A DNA stretch of 64,000 bases from Flavobacterium sp. MC2016-06 (GCF_009711165.2 NZ_WMID02000023.1:18672-82671), one strand, 5' to 3'; positions 43,851 to 53,636 are shown, numbered from the stretch's first letter. A program made the numbers and translations. Notes: generated by a model from the sequence alone, not told the origin.

Positions 43851-45314
43851 TTATTTTGAAATTTCGGATAAAACTTTTTTTCCAGCTTCATTTGTTGGAT
43901 CAAGTTCTACCGATTTTTTGTAGTTTGTAATTGCTAATGATTTGTTTCCGTCCTTTAAATACGCTTCGCCCAAACTATCATAAACATTTCCAGATTTAGG
44001 AAAAGCTTCTGCATTTATTTTGAAAGCTTCGATAGATTCTTTGGTTTTGCCAGATTGCAGTAACTGATATCCAACTTGATTCATCTCGTTTTCTTTAAGT
44101 TTATATGCTGGGTCGTTTTTTAGTTTGTTATAGGTGTTTAATCCGCTTGTGGCTCCTTGTTCTGAAAACACATCCAGCAATTCAAAAGCCAATGATTGCT
44201 TTGCCTGACTATAAGGCTGTTTGTATAAAATGGCTCTAATCGCTTCGTTCATTTCATCCAAATTAGTACCGCCTGTGTTATTCAATAAAACAACTAAATT
44301 TTTATCTGCAGGAATACGAGATATTACCGTGTTAAACCCGTTAATACCGCCGCCATGTTCTATAATCTTCACTTTGTCTTTTACTCCATCGGTGGTTTCC
44401 AGAATAAACCATCCGTAGCCATAACTTTCTTTTCCAGCAGGAATATAAGATTTGAACAAGGATTCCATAGATTTTGACGTAAGCAATTGATTGCCATAAA
44501 GCGCCTGATCCCAAAGGTATAAATCTTCTACAGTAGAATATAAAGAACCCGCTGCATACGGAATACTCATATCAAGAAAAGGCGAGTTGACGAAATTTTT
44601 GCCTTGTTTTTCATAACCTGCAGCTCTCTTTTTTAGGACAACATCATAATGGTCATAACCTGTATTAACCATTTTTAAAGGAGTTAGAATTGTTTCCTGC
44701 AAAAATTGTTCGTATGATTTACCAGTAACTTTCTCGATAATGTATCCCAATAAAAAGTAACCCGAATTGCTGTACTTGAATTTTTCACCTGGCGTAAAAT
44801 CAAGTGGTAAATCTTGGAAAGTTTTTACAAATTCTGTCGGCGTATAAGGATCTCGGCTTTTTTCTTTAAAGAAATTAGGCACAGAAGTATAATTAGGAAC
44901 TCCAGATGAATGTGTAAGCAATTGATGAACGGTTATTTTATCTCCTGTTGCTTTTGGATATTCTGGTAAATAAGTTGAAATAGGCGCGTCTAATTTTATT
45001 TTGCCTTCTTCTGCCAATTTCACAACTAAGAAAGCTGTAAATTGTTTACTGATAGAACCTAATCTAAATTTGGTATCGGGCTGGTTCGGGATATCCCATT
45101 CCATATTTGCCTGACCGTAGCCTTTTTCGAAAATAACTTTTCCGTGTTCTGCCACAAGCACAGAACCATTAAATTGCCCATACTTGGCGTATAGACTCAT
45201 TAATTGGTCAATTTGTTTTGCCTTGTCTTGTGCAAAAGACATGTTTATTGTAAAGAGTACAATAGCACAAATAGCGATTGATTTTAATAAAGAACAATTT
45301 GATTGATTTTTCAT
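43851..45314 (-). CDS. Serine hydrolase (class C beta-lactamase fold) with TPR tail
   Basis: A 487-residue exported protein (signal about 1-28, ending MSFAQD). The beta-lactamase/DD-peptidase domain (about 30-370) shows SxxK in LGSISKQFTAF and the YxN element in KYSNSGYFLLG; EHGGGINGF serves as the third motif. The C-terminal 100 residues are TPR-like (VYDSLGEAYLKDGNKSLAITNY). Such enzymes act on D-amino-acid peptides, esters or peptidoglycan. Real beta-lactam resistance should not be assumed. It neighbours a second serine hydrolase 70 bases upstream and may share a transcript with it. Confidence 0.87.
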   Translation of the reverse strand: MKNQSNCSLLKSIAICAIVLFTINMSFAQDKAKQIDQLMSLYAKYGQFNGSVLVAEHGKVIFEKGYGQANMEWDIPNQPDTKFRLGSISKQFTAFLVVKLAEEGKIKLDAPISTYLPEYPKATGDKITVHQLLTHSSGVPNYTSVPNFFKEKSRDPYTPTEFVKTFQDLPLDFTPGEKFKYSNSGYFLLGYIIEKVTGKSYEQFLQETILTPLKMVNTGYDHYDVVLKKRAAGYEKQGKNFVNSPFLDMSIPYAAGSLYSTVEDLYLWDQALYGNQLLTSKSMESLFKSYIPAGKESYGYGWFILETTDGVKDKVKIIEHGGGINGFNTVISRIPADKNLVVLLNNTGGTNLDEMNEAIRAILYKQPYSQAKQSLAFELLDVFSEQGATSGLNTYNKLKNDPAYKLKENEMNQVGYQLLQSGKTKESIEAFKINAEAFPKSGNVYDSLGEAYLKDGNKSLAITNYKKSVELDPTNEAGKKVLSEISK

Positions 45315-45385
45315 GATGATTGATGATTAATAATGAGGTTAATAAATAATTATATTCCTATATATAATCTTAGACGACTGATTTC

Positions 45386-46918
45386 TTATTTCGTTTCAAT
45401 ATCAATGATTTTTTTTCCATTTTCTCCTAAATAATGTAAAAGTAACTTCTCGTAAATTTTGTAACCATCATCAACATTAGTAAAAATAAGAATTCCTTGT
45501 TTTGTTTTTGGCAATAAAAAAACAAGTGTTTGCGCCCCTTTATCAGCGCCTCCATGCGATAAAGCATATTCTCCGTTGTCAAGATCATATATTTCAAAGC
45601 CCAGTCCAAAATGTTTATTTTTTTTCGTGTCAACTTGTGGTGATTTCATTTCTTCAAAAACCTTTTTGCTCAAGCCGTCACCATTCATCACACTGCACAA
45701 AAATGTTCCATAATCTTTTATCGTTGTCAATAAATCGTCGGCAGCATTTGCCGTTTTGTTTTTATTGGTTTCATAAGCATTTCCTTTTTTGTCGTAACCA
45801 ATTGCAAATCTCGATTCATCCGTTTTAGCATCCCAAAAATATTTGGTATCAGTCATTTTCAAAGGCTCGAAAATTAGTTCAGTTGCCAATTCATTCAATG
45901 TTTTATGAAATTTACTTTCCAGCGCTCTTCTCAAATATTCCAATCCTTCGCCAGAATACTGGTATTTTGTACCCGGTTTAAATTTAAAATCTAATTTCCC
46001 AGACTCATTCATATACCTCCAGTTTGGAAAACCAGTTTGATGACTTAAAATAATTCTAGTAGTAATTAATTTGTTATTTGGATCATTGGCAATGTCAGGA
46101 TCTGTCCAATATTTATAAACAGGTTCGTCTAAACCCCATTTTCCTTGGCTTACCAATTTTAAGGCAACGATTGCAGTTACAGGTTTAGTTAAAGAAGCAA
46201 CATTCCATATCGTATTATAAGGAGCGGTAACTCCTTTTTTGAGTTCGCCAAAAACTTCAACCTGTTGTAATTTTCCGTTATTGATAACCCCAATTCCTAA
46301 AGTTGGAACTTTATTTTCTTGAAGCCATTTTTCAATTTCTTCTTTATTCGTGAAAAAGTTCATTTTCTCGGCTTGAGAATTAACAGCATGATGATCGTAA
46401 CTCAATGATCTTTGCAGTTTCCAAGTGCCATTTTTTAAAATCCAGACATGTGTAAATCTTGCTGTGTCGCCTAATCTTTCGTTTTTCTTTAATAAAGATT
46501 CTCCTTTTGCTGCCGAAGTTTCATAAAAGCGATGAATTCCAGTTTGTATAGCTCCATACAAAACTCCTTTTTTGTATAATGGATAAATTTCAGTACTGCC
46601 CTCCACTAATTCTCTTCTAGACTGATAAGTTGCTGGCGAAATACATAATCCGTTTTTTAGATTATGCAAAAATTCTGCTTTGTTTGAAACGCCGTCTCTG
46701 TCGTGAAAAAACTCAAATTGATCGCTGAATAAATTTTCAAATTGTGAAATATCGCAGGTATTAAAGCCAATATTAAAAAGCAAGCTGTCTCTTGACATAA
46801 TAATTTTGTAGAGTTCTGAGTTTTTTTCTTCTTGCGAAAATCCTGTTTGAGTAAGGAAAATGAGAAATCCAATAAAAAGTATTTTAAATTGGAACGGAGT
46901 GTATTTCTTGAAATTCAT
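45386..46918 (-). CDS. DUF4440/NTF2-like plus serine beta-lactamase-fold hydrolase fusion
   Basis: A 510-residue exported two-domain protein. The signal peptide ends FLTQTGFSQE. Residues about 30-170 form a DUF4440/NTF2-like domain (SRDSLLFNIGFNTCDISQFE, then FTHVWILKNGTWKLQRSLSYDH) very like the stand-alone protein at 48689. The rest is a serine hydrolase with SLTK (VASLTKPVTAIVAL), the YSG motif (KYQYSGEGLEYL) and SHGGADKG. The start at 46918 (MNFKKYTP) gives a clean signal peptide; a longer frame from 46969 adds 17 residues without one. The AraC regulator lies just upstream on the same strand. Confidence 0.83.
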   Translation of the reverse strand: MNFKKYTPFQFKILFIGFLIFLTQTGFSQEEKNSELYKIIMSRDSLLFNIGFNTCDISQFENLFSDQFEFFHDRDGVSNKAEFLHNLKNGLCISPATYQSRRELVEGSTEIYPLYKKGVLYGAIQTGIHRFYETSAAKGESLLKKNERLGDTARFTHVWILKNGTWKLQRSLSYDHHAVNSQAEKMNFFTNKEEIEKWLQENKVPTLGIGVINNGKLQQVEVFGELKKGVTAPYNTIWNVASLTKPVTAIVALKLVSQGKWGLDEPVYKYWTDPDIANDPNNKLITTRIILSHQTGFPNWRYMNESGKLDFKFKPGTKYQYSGEGLEYLRRALESKFHKTLNELATELIFEPLKMTDTKYFWDAKTDESRFAIGYDKKGNAYETNKNKTANAADDLLTTIKDYGTFLCSVMNGDGLSKKVFEEMKSPQVDTKKNKHFGLGFEIYDLDNGEYALSHGGADKGAQTLVFLLPKTKQGILIFTNVDDGYKIYEKLLLHYLGENGKKIIDIETK

Positions 46919-46998
46919 ATTCTTGACTGATTTGATTGGTATTTGATCGTACAAAACTAGGTCAATCATTACTCAAGAAATTGTACAAATGCGAAATG

Positions 46999-47805
46999 CT
47001 ATCTTTTTTTTGAAAGAAAATACAAATCAGAATTGAACATTTTAGGAGTAGTTTTAGTCACATCTTTAAACTTTTTTATAAAATGTGACTGGTCAAAATA
47101 TTTATTATAAAGTGCAACATCTGTTAGACTTAACTTTTCTTGGCCAATGTTAACCATTTGATCTACAGACTTTCTGAATTTTAAAATCTGAATGTATTTC
47201 TTAATCGTAAGTCCGGTTGCGGTTTTAAACTTAATTTGCAATAACCGCTGCGAAGCCTTTAGCATTTCTCCAATTTCAGAAACATTAATTTCATCATCGC
47301 GAAGTCTGATTATTTCGCAGATTTTTTCAATTACATTTTTAGTCGGATTTAAATCATTTAATTCTTCAAAATAAGGATTAACAACATTCAATAATTCTGA
47401 AACAAAGTTTTTTAAACCATGTTCGATTTTATGTTTAAAGGGAAGTTCTGTTTCGTTTATTTTAATAATCGAATCAGAAAAGTTACTCAACTCATAATTC
47501 GGAAAAAAAGAAAGCGTCCAGATGTGAAGTTGTATTATAGTGACTTTAGTTTCGGGCTGAATATTTACTAAAACTTTATTCGTCATTTGCGAACAAAAGT
47601 AAAAACCCTCTGCCATTACATACTTTTTTTTGCTCGTATGTACTTCTATCGATTTTCCGCTTACAATTGCCAGATTAAAACAACCGTTGGGTAAAACAAG
47701 TTTGTTTTCTATTAAAATTTCGCCGAAACTATTATCCAGACACCAGATTTTATTAACGAATCGTTCGCTTTTTTCACTCACATAATATTCAGAATATAAG
47801 TTCAT
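46999..47805 (-). CDS. AraC family transcriptional regulator
   Basis: A 268-residue DNA-binding regulator. The C-terminal 100 residues contain the two helix-turn-helix units: VSEIGEMLKASQRLLQIKFK and LTDVALYNKYFDQSHFIKKFKDVTKTTPKMF. The N-terminal 150 residues are the sensor part, with VLPNGCFNLAIVSG typical of the DUF6597-type AraC cap. The gene lies directly upstream of the DUF4440/hydrolase fusion (81 bases) and may control it; that target is inferred from position only. Confidence 0.88.
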   Translation of the reverse strand: MNLYSEYYVSEKSERFVNKIWCLDNSFGEILIENKLVLPNGCFNLAIVSGKSIEVHTSKKKYVMAEGFYFCSQMTNKVLVNIQPETKVTIIQLHIWTLSFFPNYELSNFSDSIIKINETELPFKHKIEHGLKNFVSELLNVVNPYFEELNDLNPTKNVIEKICEIIRLRDDEINVSEIGEMLKASQRLLQIKFKTATGLTIKKYIQILKFRKSVDQMVNIGQEKLSLTDVALYNKYFDQSHFIKKFKDVTKTTPKMFNSDLYFLSKKR

Positions 47806-48006
47806 TTTGATGTATTACGGTGTTGAAATTTTAGCATTTTCAGGTTCTTATACTAATGTTTTGTCCTAAGCTAAAATAACGTTTTTTTTATAAGCAGCAA
47901 AGGCACAAAATCGCGGTTTTTTTGCGACTTTGTGTCTTTTATAGAAGTTTTAAAAAAATAGATTGTGTTTACGAGTTGGACGCTCGTATCCAAGTATAAT
48001 TAAGTT

Positions 48007-48600
48007 TTAAATAAACTCAGTGAAATAATCCCTTTTAGTGGCATTCCATTCTTCCGAGATTATACTATAATAAACATCATCCTTGCTCTTTCCTTCAGAA
48101 TCGATATAGTTATTTCTAAATAAGCCTTCTTTTAAAGCGCCCAGATTTTCTATAGCTCTCTGAGATCTTTCATTTTCAAGATCGGCGCTAAATTGTATTC
48201 TCTTAAATTGAATGTTTTCGAAACCAAAATTCAGTAATTCAAATTTACAGGCTTTGTTTAATCCCGTTCCCTGGAATTCTTTTGCGTACCAAGTCCAGCC
48301 AATTTCACATTTTTGACTTGAAAGATTTAAGTAACCATATCTCGTACTTCCGGCAACTTTATTTGTGGCTTTATCAATAATTAGAAACGGATAACAAATT
48401 CCGTCGGCCTTTTGTTTTAAAGTGCTATTGATATAGTTTTCAAAATCAATATCATTTCTGACATACATTCCCATGTATTTCCAGATTTCATCGTCAAAAA
48501 TGATTGATTTAAGTTCGATATTTCTTTCGCTTTCAAAAGGAATTAAAAGCACTTTTTCATTCTCTAAAATGATATTAGATTGTAATATTTCGCTTTTCAT
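48007..48600 (-). CDS. GNAT family N-acetyltransferase (RimJ-like)
   Basis: A 197-residue acetyltransferase of the RimJ/RimL branch. Core segments: GSTRYGYLNLSSQKCEIGWTW, then EFQGTGLNKACKFELLNFGFE (acetyl-CoA binding Gln/Arg-x-x-Gly-x-Gly/Ala variant QGTGLN), and RIQFSADLENERSQRAIENLGALKEG (the N-x-x-S-x-x-x-x-E element near the C-terminus). It transfers acetyl from acetyl-CoA to an amine; the substrate is unknown. It is monocistronic with 88 bases to the next gene. Confidence 0.88.
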   Translation of the reverse strand: MKSEILQSNIILENEKVLLIPFESERNIELKSIIFDDEIWKYMGMYVRNDIDFENYINSTLKQKADGICYPFLIIDKATNKVAGSTRYGYLNLSSQKCEIGWTWYAKEFQGTGLNKACKFELLNFGFENIQFKRIQFSADLENERSQRAIENLGALKEGLFRNNYIDSEGKSKDDVYYSIISEEWNATKRDYFTEFI

Positions 48601-48688
48601 ATTTTTTTTTAAACGAAATTAATCCTTTTGAGATTCTAAATAATTCGGTGAAAGAAGGAATTTTGTTATGAAAATGATACGCAGAATA

Positions 48689-49159
48689 TTATTTTTTAAT
48701 GCCTCTATGCCCGTAGCTTACAATTCGTTTTAGAATCCACTCATTGTTTTTTCGCTCCCAGATGTGAATAAATTTTGCAGTTCCAACAGGAACACCGTTT
48801 ACAAGAAAAGTGTGCTCTCCTAATTGTACGGCACCAAAATCTCCTAGTTTGTCAACCGTGCAGGAATTTAGTTTTCTGGTAAGTTTTTCGGTTCTGCCGC
48901 ATCTTTCAAGAAAAGATTTTATTTCATTTTCTTTAGAGACGCTTAACCCAGAGCGATCATCATAAAACTCAAGATCGTCTGCCATTATTTTTTTAAAAAG
49001 GTCTATTTTACATTCGTTAAAAGCAACAGTAAAAAGCAAACTGTCCATTTTTACAATTTCAGTTTTCAATTGAGCCATTTTAAGAACTTCCTCGTTTGTT
49101 TGAGCAGTTATTTTTCCAACAGCTAGAAAAATAAAAAACAATAAGATTGATTTTTTCAT
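48689..49159 (-). CDS. Exported DUF4440/NTF2-like protein
   Basis: A 156-residue protein with a signal peptide (about 1-20, ending GKITAQ) and one NTF2-like alpha-beta cone: VKMDSLLFTVAFNECKIDLF, DDRSGLSVSKENEI and FIHIWERKNNEWILKRIVSYGH. It parallels the N-terminal domain of the fusion protein at 45386, sharing the DSLLF, F-HD/YDDR and WxLxRxxSYxH pattern. It is an apparent paralogue, perhaps binding a small ligand. The alpha/beta hydrolase gene lies 31 bases upstream, probably in the same transcript. Confidence 0.8.
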   Translation of the reverse strand: MKKSILLFFIFLAVGKITAQTNEEVLKMAQLKTEIVKMDSLLFTVAFNECKIDLFKKIMADDLEFYDDRSGLSVSKENEIKSFLERCGRTEKLTRKLNSCTVDKLGDFGAVQLGEHTFLVNGVPVGTAKFIHIWERKNNEWILKRIVSYGHRGIKK

Positions 49160-49189
49160 AATGTTATTTTTTCTAAATTTTAGTTAGAT

Positions 49190-50017
49190 TTATTTACCAG
49201 TAAACCTTTCGTAGGTTGTTGTTTTCTTAAAGGGATCATTAAAGAAACTTAATAATATCATATTAAAAAGATCTGGTTTTTCATAAGATCCAAAATGAGT
49301 TGCTCCAGGCATCACAAAAAAGTTTGAATTTTCGATATTATCAAAAATCTCGATAGAATGTTCGAGTCTGATGGCATCCCTGTCGCCAGACATTACCAAA
49401 ACAGGACATTTAATTTTATGTAAATCTTTTTTAGTAATATTCGGCTGATATTGCAGTAAGTTGTATAAGTTTTTGGTGTGCGGATTTTTTGTTGCTTTTA
49501 AGGTGTCTGTTACAAGTTGGTCAATTTCATTATAAATAGCTTTTTTACCAGGATATAAATTAGCTCCAAAAGTGGCTAGTTTACTAACTTTATTTGGATG
49601 ATTAATAGCAAGTAAAAGACCTAAGATACCACCGTCACTTTGTCCCCAAACATAAGCATTGTCAATTTTTAAAGAATCTAATAAAGTGCTCACATCTTCG
49701 GCCATTTGTGTGTAGGTTAATTGTTTATTTGAAGGATCAACAGATTTTCCGTGCCCTCTGCTGTCGATAGCGATTACTTGAAAATATTTTTTAAAATATT
49801 CTATCCTGTGGCCATGTCCTTTAATCGATCCGCCATTTCCGTGAAGTAAGACCAAAGGTTTTCCTGTTCCGTAGATCTCATAATACATTTTAATGCCATT
49901 AATTTCCTTGTAGTTTCCAGCTTCTTTATTGTCGCCATACGCTATTGCTGGAGTAGTTTGTCCAATTACTGTTCCTAAAGTCAGGAAACAGATTACGATT
50001 AAGATTGATTTTTTCAT
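49190..50017 (-). CDS. Exported alpha/beta hydrolase
   Basis: A 275-residue secreted esterase-like enzyme. It has a signal peptide (about 1-19), then PLVLLHGNGGSIKGHGHRIE (oxyanion HGNGG), DSRGHGKSVDP, the nucleophile elbow GQSDGG (Ser), PVLVMSGDRDAI (catalytic Asp) and the catalytic His in GATHFGSYEKP. The cap region (about 150-200) is short. The substrate is unknown. It is likely to be the first gene of a two-gene unit with the DUF4440 protein. Confidence 0.87.
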   Translation of the reverse strand: MKKSILIVICFLTLGTVIGQTTPAIAYGDNKEAGNYKEINGIKMYYEIYGTGKPLVLLHGNGGSIKGHGHRIEYFKKYFQVIAIDSRGHGKSVDPSNKQLTYTQMAEDVSTLLDSLKIDNAYVWGQSDGGILGLLLAINHPNKVSKLATFGANLYPGKKAIYNEIDQLVTDTLKATKNPHTKNLYNLLQYQPNITKKDLHKIKCPVLVMSGDRDAIRLEHSIEIFDNIENSNFFVMPGATHFGSYEKPDLFNMILLSFFNDPFKKTTTYERFTGK

Positions 50018-50106
50018 AATTGTTGTTTTTTGATTTTGATTGTTGGTGAAAGATAGAAAGATAGTTTTATAAATAATGTTTTTTCTTATGAAAACGATTG
50101 TTGCAT

Positions 50107-50184
50107 GAGGGATAGAGGCGGTATCCTTTTACGAAGAGAAACGGAGTAAAAGATATAGCCGAAAGCCCGACCCGACTTTTTTGG
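50107..50184 (+). repeat. Structured element with AGCGG/AAAGATA blocks, copy 2
   Basis: It reads GATAGAGGCGGTATCCTTTT, a variable loop with TTTAC / GTAAA arms, then AAAAGATATAGCCGAAAGCC. The basal stem is reduced to GGG / CCC, shorter than in copies 1 and 3. It lies between the alpha/beta hydrolase gene and kmo, about 110 bases before the kmo ATG. Confidence 0.65.
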
Positions 50185-50295
50185 AGGGACATGCCCATAT
50201 AAATAGCAGGCTTAAATGCTAAATATTTGTTTTATTTTTAAGTATATGTGCATTTATTACTTATTTTTACGATCTTATTATTTAGATTTTTCTTG

Positions 50296-51636
50296 ATGCA
50301 AACTCCACTTAAAATTGCAGTTGTTGGTTCTGGATTGGTAGGATCACTTTTAGCAATTTATCTTAAAAAAGAAGGTCACACGGTTCATGTTTATGATCGT
50401 AGTCCTGATATTCGTCAAATTAATTTTTCTGGACGTTCTATAAACCTTGCAATGTCTAATCGTGGCTGGAAAGCGCTTGATGGAGTTGGTGTTGGCGAGT
50501 CGGTTCGAGAAATTGCAATTCCGATGGATAAACGCGCGATACATTTGGTCGATAAATTAAACTTTCAGAATTATGGGCAGGAAGGCGAATCGATTTATTC
50601 GATTTCGAGAGGAACCCTGAATAGGAAAATGATTGATCTTGCGGAAGAAGCAGGAGCTGAATTTTTCTTCGACCAAAAAATCTGGGATGTTACGCTAAGC
50701 GATGCAACTTTGCATATTGGTGAAACCGAAAGAGGGGAGTGGGAAGAAAAGAAATTTGATATGGTTTTTGGTGCCGATGGTGCTTTTTCGAGAATTAGAC
50801 ACAGAATGCAGCGTCAGAGTATGTTCAATTATTCGCAGGAATTTTTGAATATGGGTTATAAAGAATTGAATATTCCGGCAAACTCAGATGCGTCGCATAA
50901 ATTAGATAAAAACTCTTTTCATATTTGGCCTCGAGGCGAATACATGTTAATCGCACTTCCTAATCTTGATGGAAGTTTTACGTGTACTTTATTTATGCCT
51001 TTTGAAGGTGAAAATTCTTTTGCATCATTAACAGACCGAAAAATGGTAGAAGATTTCTTTGAGAAAAATTTCCCAGATTCGATAGAAGTGATTCCAGAAT
51101 TGGCAGAAGATTTCTTTAAAAATCCAACCAGTACCTTAGTTACGATGAAATGTTTTCCATGGACGTATGAAGATAAAATTGCTTTAATTGGAGATGCTTG
51201 TCACGCTATTGTTCCGTTTTACGGGCAAGGAATGAATGCAGGTTTTGAAGATATTACGGTTTTGAATGAAATGATTGAGAAATACGGAGACGATTGGAAA
51301 ACGATTTTTTCAGAATATCAAATTTCACGTAAGCCAAATGCAGATGCAATTGCAGAACTCTCATACCGAAATTTTATGGAAATGAGTACAAAAACGGCAG
51401 ATGAAAAGTTTTTACTGCAAAAGAAAATAGAAAAAACGTTTTCAGATAAACATCCAGATAAATGGATTCCGCTTTACAGCCGTGTAACTTTTAGTGATCG
51501 TCCGTATGCAGAAGCTTTAGCAATTGGTGATTTTCAGAACAGCATTATGGAAGAGATTCTGAAATTAGAAAATATTGAAAATACTTGGAATACGCCAGAA
51601 ATCGAAAATAAGATTTTGGAGTTATTAGAAAAATAA
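50296..51636 (+). CDS. kmo: Kynurenine 3-monooxygenase
   Basis: A 446-residue FAD enzyme that hydroxylates L-kynurenine to 3-hydroxykynurenine. The start at 50296 (MQTPLKIAVVGSGLVGSLLA) begins with the FAD-binding GxGxxG motif; the frame from 50248 adds 16 hydrophobic residues without family similarity. Further motifs: FSGRSINLAMSNRGWKALD, KFDMVFGADGAFSRIRHRM (DG motif) and ALIGDACHAIVPFYGQGMNA with the GD motif and the flavin hydroxylase signature. A C-terminal amphipathic region replaces the membrane anchor of eukaryotic KMO. It pairs functionally with kynU at 33716. Confidence 0.95.
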   Translation: MQTPLKIAVVGSGLVGSLLAIYLKKEGHTVHVYDRSPDIRQINFSGRSINLAMSNRGWKALDGVGVGESVREIAIPMDKRAIHLVDKLNFQNYGQEGESIYSISRGTLNRKMIDLAEEAGAEFFFDQKIWDVTLSDATLHIGETERGEWEEKKFDMVFGADGAFSRIRHRMQRQSMFNYSQEFLNMGYKELNIPANSDASHKLDKNSFHIWPRGEYMLIALPNLDGSFTCTLFMPFEGENSFASLTDRKMVEDFFEKNFPDSIEVIPELAEDFFKNPTSTLVTMKCFPWTYEDKIALIGDACHAIVPFYGQGMNAGFEDITVLNEMIEKYGDDWKTIFSEYQISRKPNADAIAELSYRNFMEMSTKTADEKFLLQKKIEKTFSDKHPDKWIPLYSRVTFSDRPYAEALAIGDFQNSIMEEILKLENIENTWNTPEIENKILELLEK

Positions 51637-51644
51637 AAGTTTTT

Positions 51645-51727
51645 TTAAACCATATAAGTTATATAAGTTCATATTAAAGGCAGTTTGCGTTTAGTTTAAA
51701 TGAACTTATATAACTTATATGGTTTAA
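51645..51727. repeat. AACCATATAAG inverted-repeat element, copy D
   Basis: An 83-base element; arms begin TTAAACCATATAAGTTATAT and pair perfectly over at least 27 bases with the right arm ending at 51727. It lies between the convergent kmo and DUF853 ATPase genes and has a T-run outside both arms, so it is likely to be their shared terminator. Confidence 0.88.
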
Positions 51728-51733
51728 TTTTTT

Positions 51734-53254
51734 TTATTTCTTAAACATTTTAGATAAAACGCCAAAAACACCTCTTATAAAAGTAGCACTCGTTACGACT
51801 TTCAAAACAGATTTCCCGACAACACTTGCTGTACTTGGTTCTGCTTTAGATTGTCTTTGTGAAGTTTGCGCTTCTGCTTGTTCAGTATTGGCTTGCTGTG
51901 CGTTTTCGATTTTTTTGGTAAGGATTTCGTAGGCGCTTTCGCGGTCGATTTCTTCACTGTATTTTTTTACCAACTTCGATTTACTGTTAATGGCCTCAAT
52001 TTCATCAGCCGATAAAATGTCCATTCTACTCATTGGCGCACGCATCATTGTAGCAACAAGTGGTGTTGGAACTCCTTTTTCGTTTAGAGCCGTTACCAAA
52101 GCCTCTCCAATCCCTAAGTTCGTCAATAATTCGTCAGTTTTGTAATAAGCAGAAGTAGGGTAGTTGTCTGCTGTTTTTTTAATAGCTTGTCTGTCATTAG
52201 CAGTAAAAGCTCTAAGTGCATGCTGAATTTTTAATCCTAATTGAGCCAAAACACCACTTGGAACATCCATTGGATTTTGAGTTACAAAATAAACACCTAT
52301 ACCTTTAGATCGTATTAACTTTACAATAGTTTCAATTTGTTCTAAAAGAACTTTGCTGGCTTCGTTAAAAATTAAGTGCGCTTCATCAATAAAAATTACC
52401 AATTCTGGTTGTTCTGCATCTCCTTTTTCAGGCATTTGCTGATAAATTTCGGCCAATAAACTCAACATAAAAGTAGAGAATAATTTTGGTTTGTCCTGAA
52501 TATCAGTCAATCTGATAATGTTTACATAACCTTTTCCATTCTCATCAATGCGCATAAGATCATCAATCTCAAAAGATTTTTCTCCAAAAAATAAATCGGC
52601 GCCCTGCTGTTCCAATTCAATTATTTTTCTAAGAATAGTTCCAGTTGTTGCAGTAGAAATTTTGCCATAACTAGCTGCGATTTCATCTTTCCCTTCTTCA
52701 GTAATATAATTGATAACTTTTTTAATGTCTTTTAAATCTAATAAAGGCATATTGTTATCGTCACAATATTTAAAAATAACAGAAACAACGCCTGCCTGTG
52801 TGTCGTTTAAGTCTAAAATTCGAGAAAATAATACAGGTCCAAATTCAGAAACCGTAGCACGTAATCTAACTCCATTTTGTTTAGACAATGACATTAATTC
52901 AACTGGAAAAGCGGCTACATTATAGGGTATGTCAATTTTGGCATGACGCTCTGTAATAAACCCTTCTTCTTTTCCTTCTTTTGCTATTCCGCTAAAATCT
53001 CCTTTTATATCCATCATTAATACAGGGATTCCAGCATTAGACAATTGCTCAGAAAACACCTGAATAGTTTTTGTTTTTCCTGTTCCAGTTGCGCCGGCTA
53101 TCAGTCCGTGACGATTCAGGGTTTTTAAAGGAATCTTTACGTGAGCCTCGGCAATTGGCTCTCCGTCTAAAATAGCGCCACCCAAGATAATAGCATCACC
53201 TTTTGATTGATAACCATTATTTATGTCTTGAATGAAATTTTCTTTTTTACTCAT
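51734..53254 (-). CDS. HerA-like/DUF853 ATPase
   Basis: A 506-residue cytoplasmic ATPase of the DUF853 (YjgR) family, related to the HerA/FtsK DNA translocases. Walker A is GATGTGKTKTIQ (about 56-66) and Walker B is LVIFIDEAHLIF (about 290-301). The preceding HGLIAG and the FVTQNPMDVPSGVLAQLG block (about 330) are typical. The Gln/Ala-rich linker (ENAQQANTEQAEAQTSQ) precedes a hydrophobic end. The role is probably DNA-related but not demonstrated. The 382-base upstream gap belongs to the exb operon leader. Confidence 0.88.
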   Translation of the reverse strand: MSKKENFIQDINNGYQSKGDAIILGGAILDGEPIAEAHVKIPLKTLNRHGLIAGATGTGKTKTIQVFSEQLSNAGIPVLMMDIKGDFSGIAKEGKEEGFITERHAKIDIPYNVAAFPVELMSLSKQNGVRLRATVSEFGPVLFSRILDLNDTQAGVVSVIFKYCDDNNMPLLDLKDIKKVINYITEEGKDEIAASYGKISTATTGTILRKIIELEQQGADLFFGEKSFEIDDLMRIDENGKGYVNIIRLTDIQDKPKLFSTFMLSLLAEIYQQMPEKGDAEQPELVIFIDEAHLIFNEASKVLLEQIETIVKLIRSKGIGVYFVTQNPMDVPSGVLAQLGLKIQHALRAFTANDRQAIKKTADNYPTSAYYKTDELLTNLGIGEALVTALNEKGVPTPLVATMMRAPMSRMDILSADEIEAINSKSKLVKKYSEEIDRESAYEILTKKIENAQQANTEQAEAQTSQRQSKAEPSTASVVGKSVLKVVTSATFIRGVFGVLSKMFKK

Positions 53255-53636
53255 GTTTTTTATTTGTAATTTAGATGATTATAAGAAGATTGCTCTAATT
53301 TTTTAACAATTTTTGCTACTTTTTTTTAGTAAGAAAAAGCTTTTTTCGATTAAAAAGTCAATAAAAAAAAATTTCGCAGCTTTTTAAGAAGATATCAAAG
53401 GAATCTTTGAATATTTACTAAAACGTTGTAATTTTCCCATTATTACTCGTGTTTTTTGTTTTATCTAGAATGTGATGCTGACAAATTAATGAGATATTTT
53501 TTAAATTGACGTTAAATTTCGATCAATTAAATTAAAAAAAGTTTTTTTATTTAAACTAAACGTATAAATTTGCTCCTCTACAAGTTAAATATAACTAAAA
53601 AATAAAAATTATTTAAAACTATTAAAATTAAAAAAA
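53255..53636. other. AT-rich divergent region between the DUF853 gene and exbB
   Basis: It contains TAAATTTG at 53565-53572, a -7 match for exbB without a clear TTG at 17-23 bases. It also has long A/T runs (53291-53360). No ORF or terminator was found. Promoters for both divergent genes must lie here. Confidence 0.5.

Noticed and set aside
43851..46918. Two beta-lactamase-fold genes considered as antibiotic resistance determinants
   Set aside because: SxxK and YxN/YxG motifs are shared by many esterases and peptidases; TPR and DUF4440 additions argue for other roles; no resistance claim can be supported.
46919..46969. Extended start of the DUF4440/hydrolase fusion
   Set aside because: The longer form would bury the signal peptide; the internal Met at 46918 gives a normal one.
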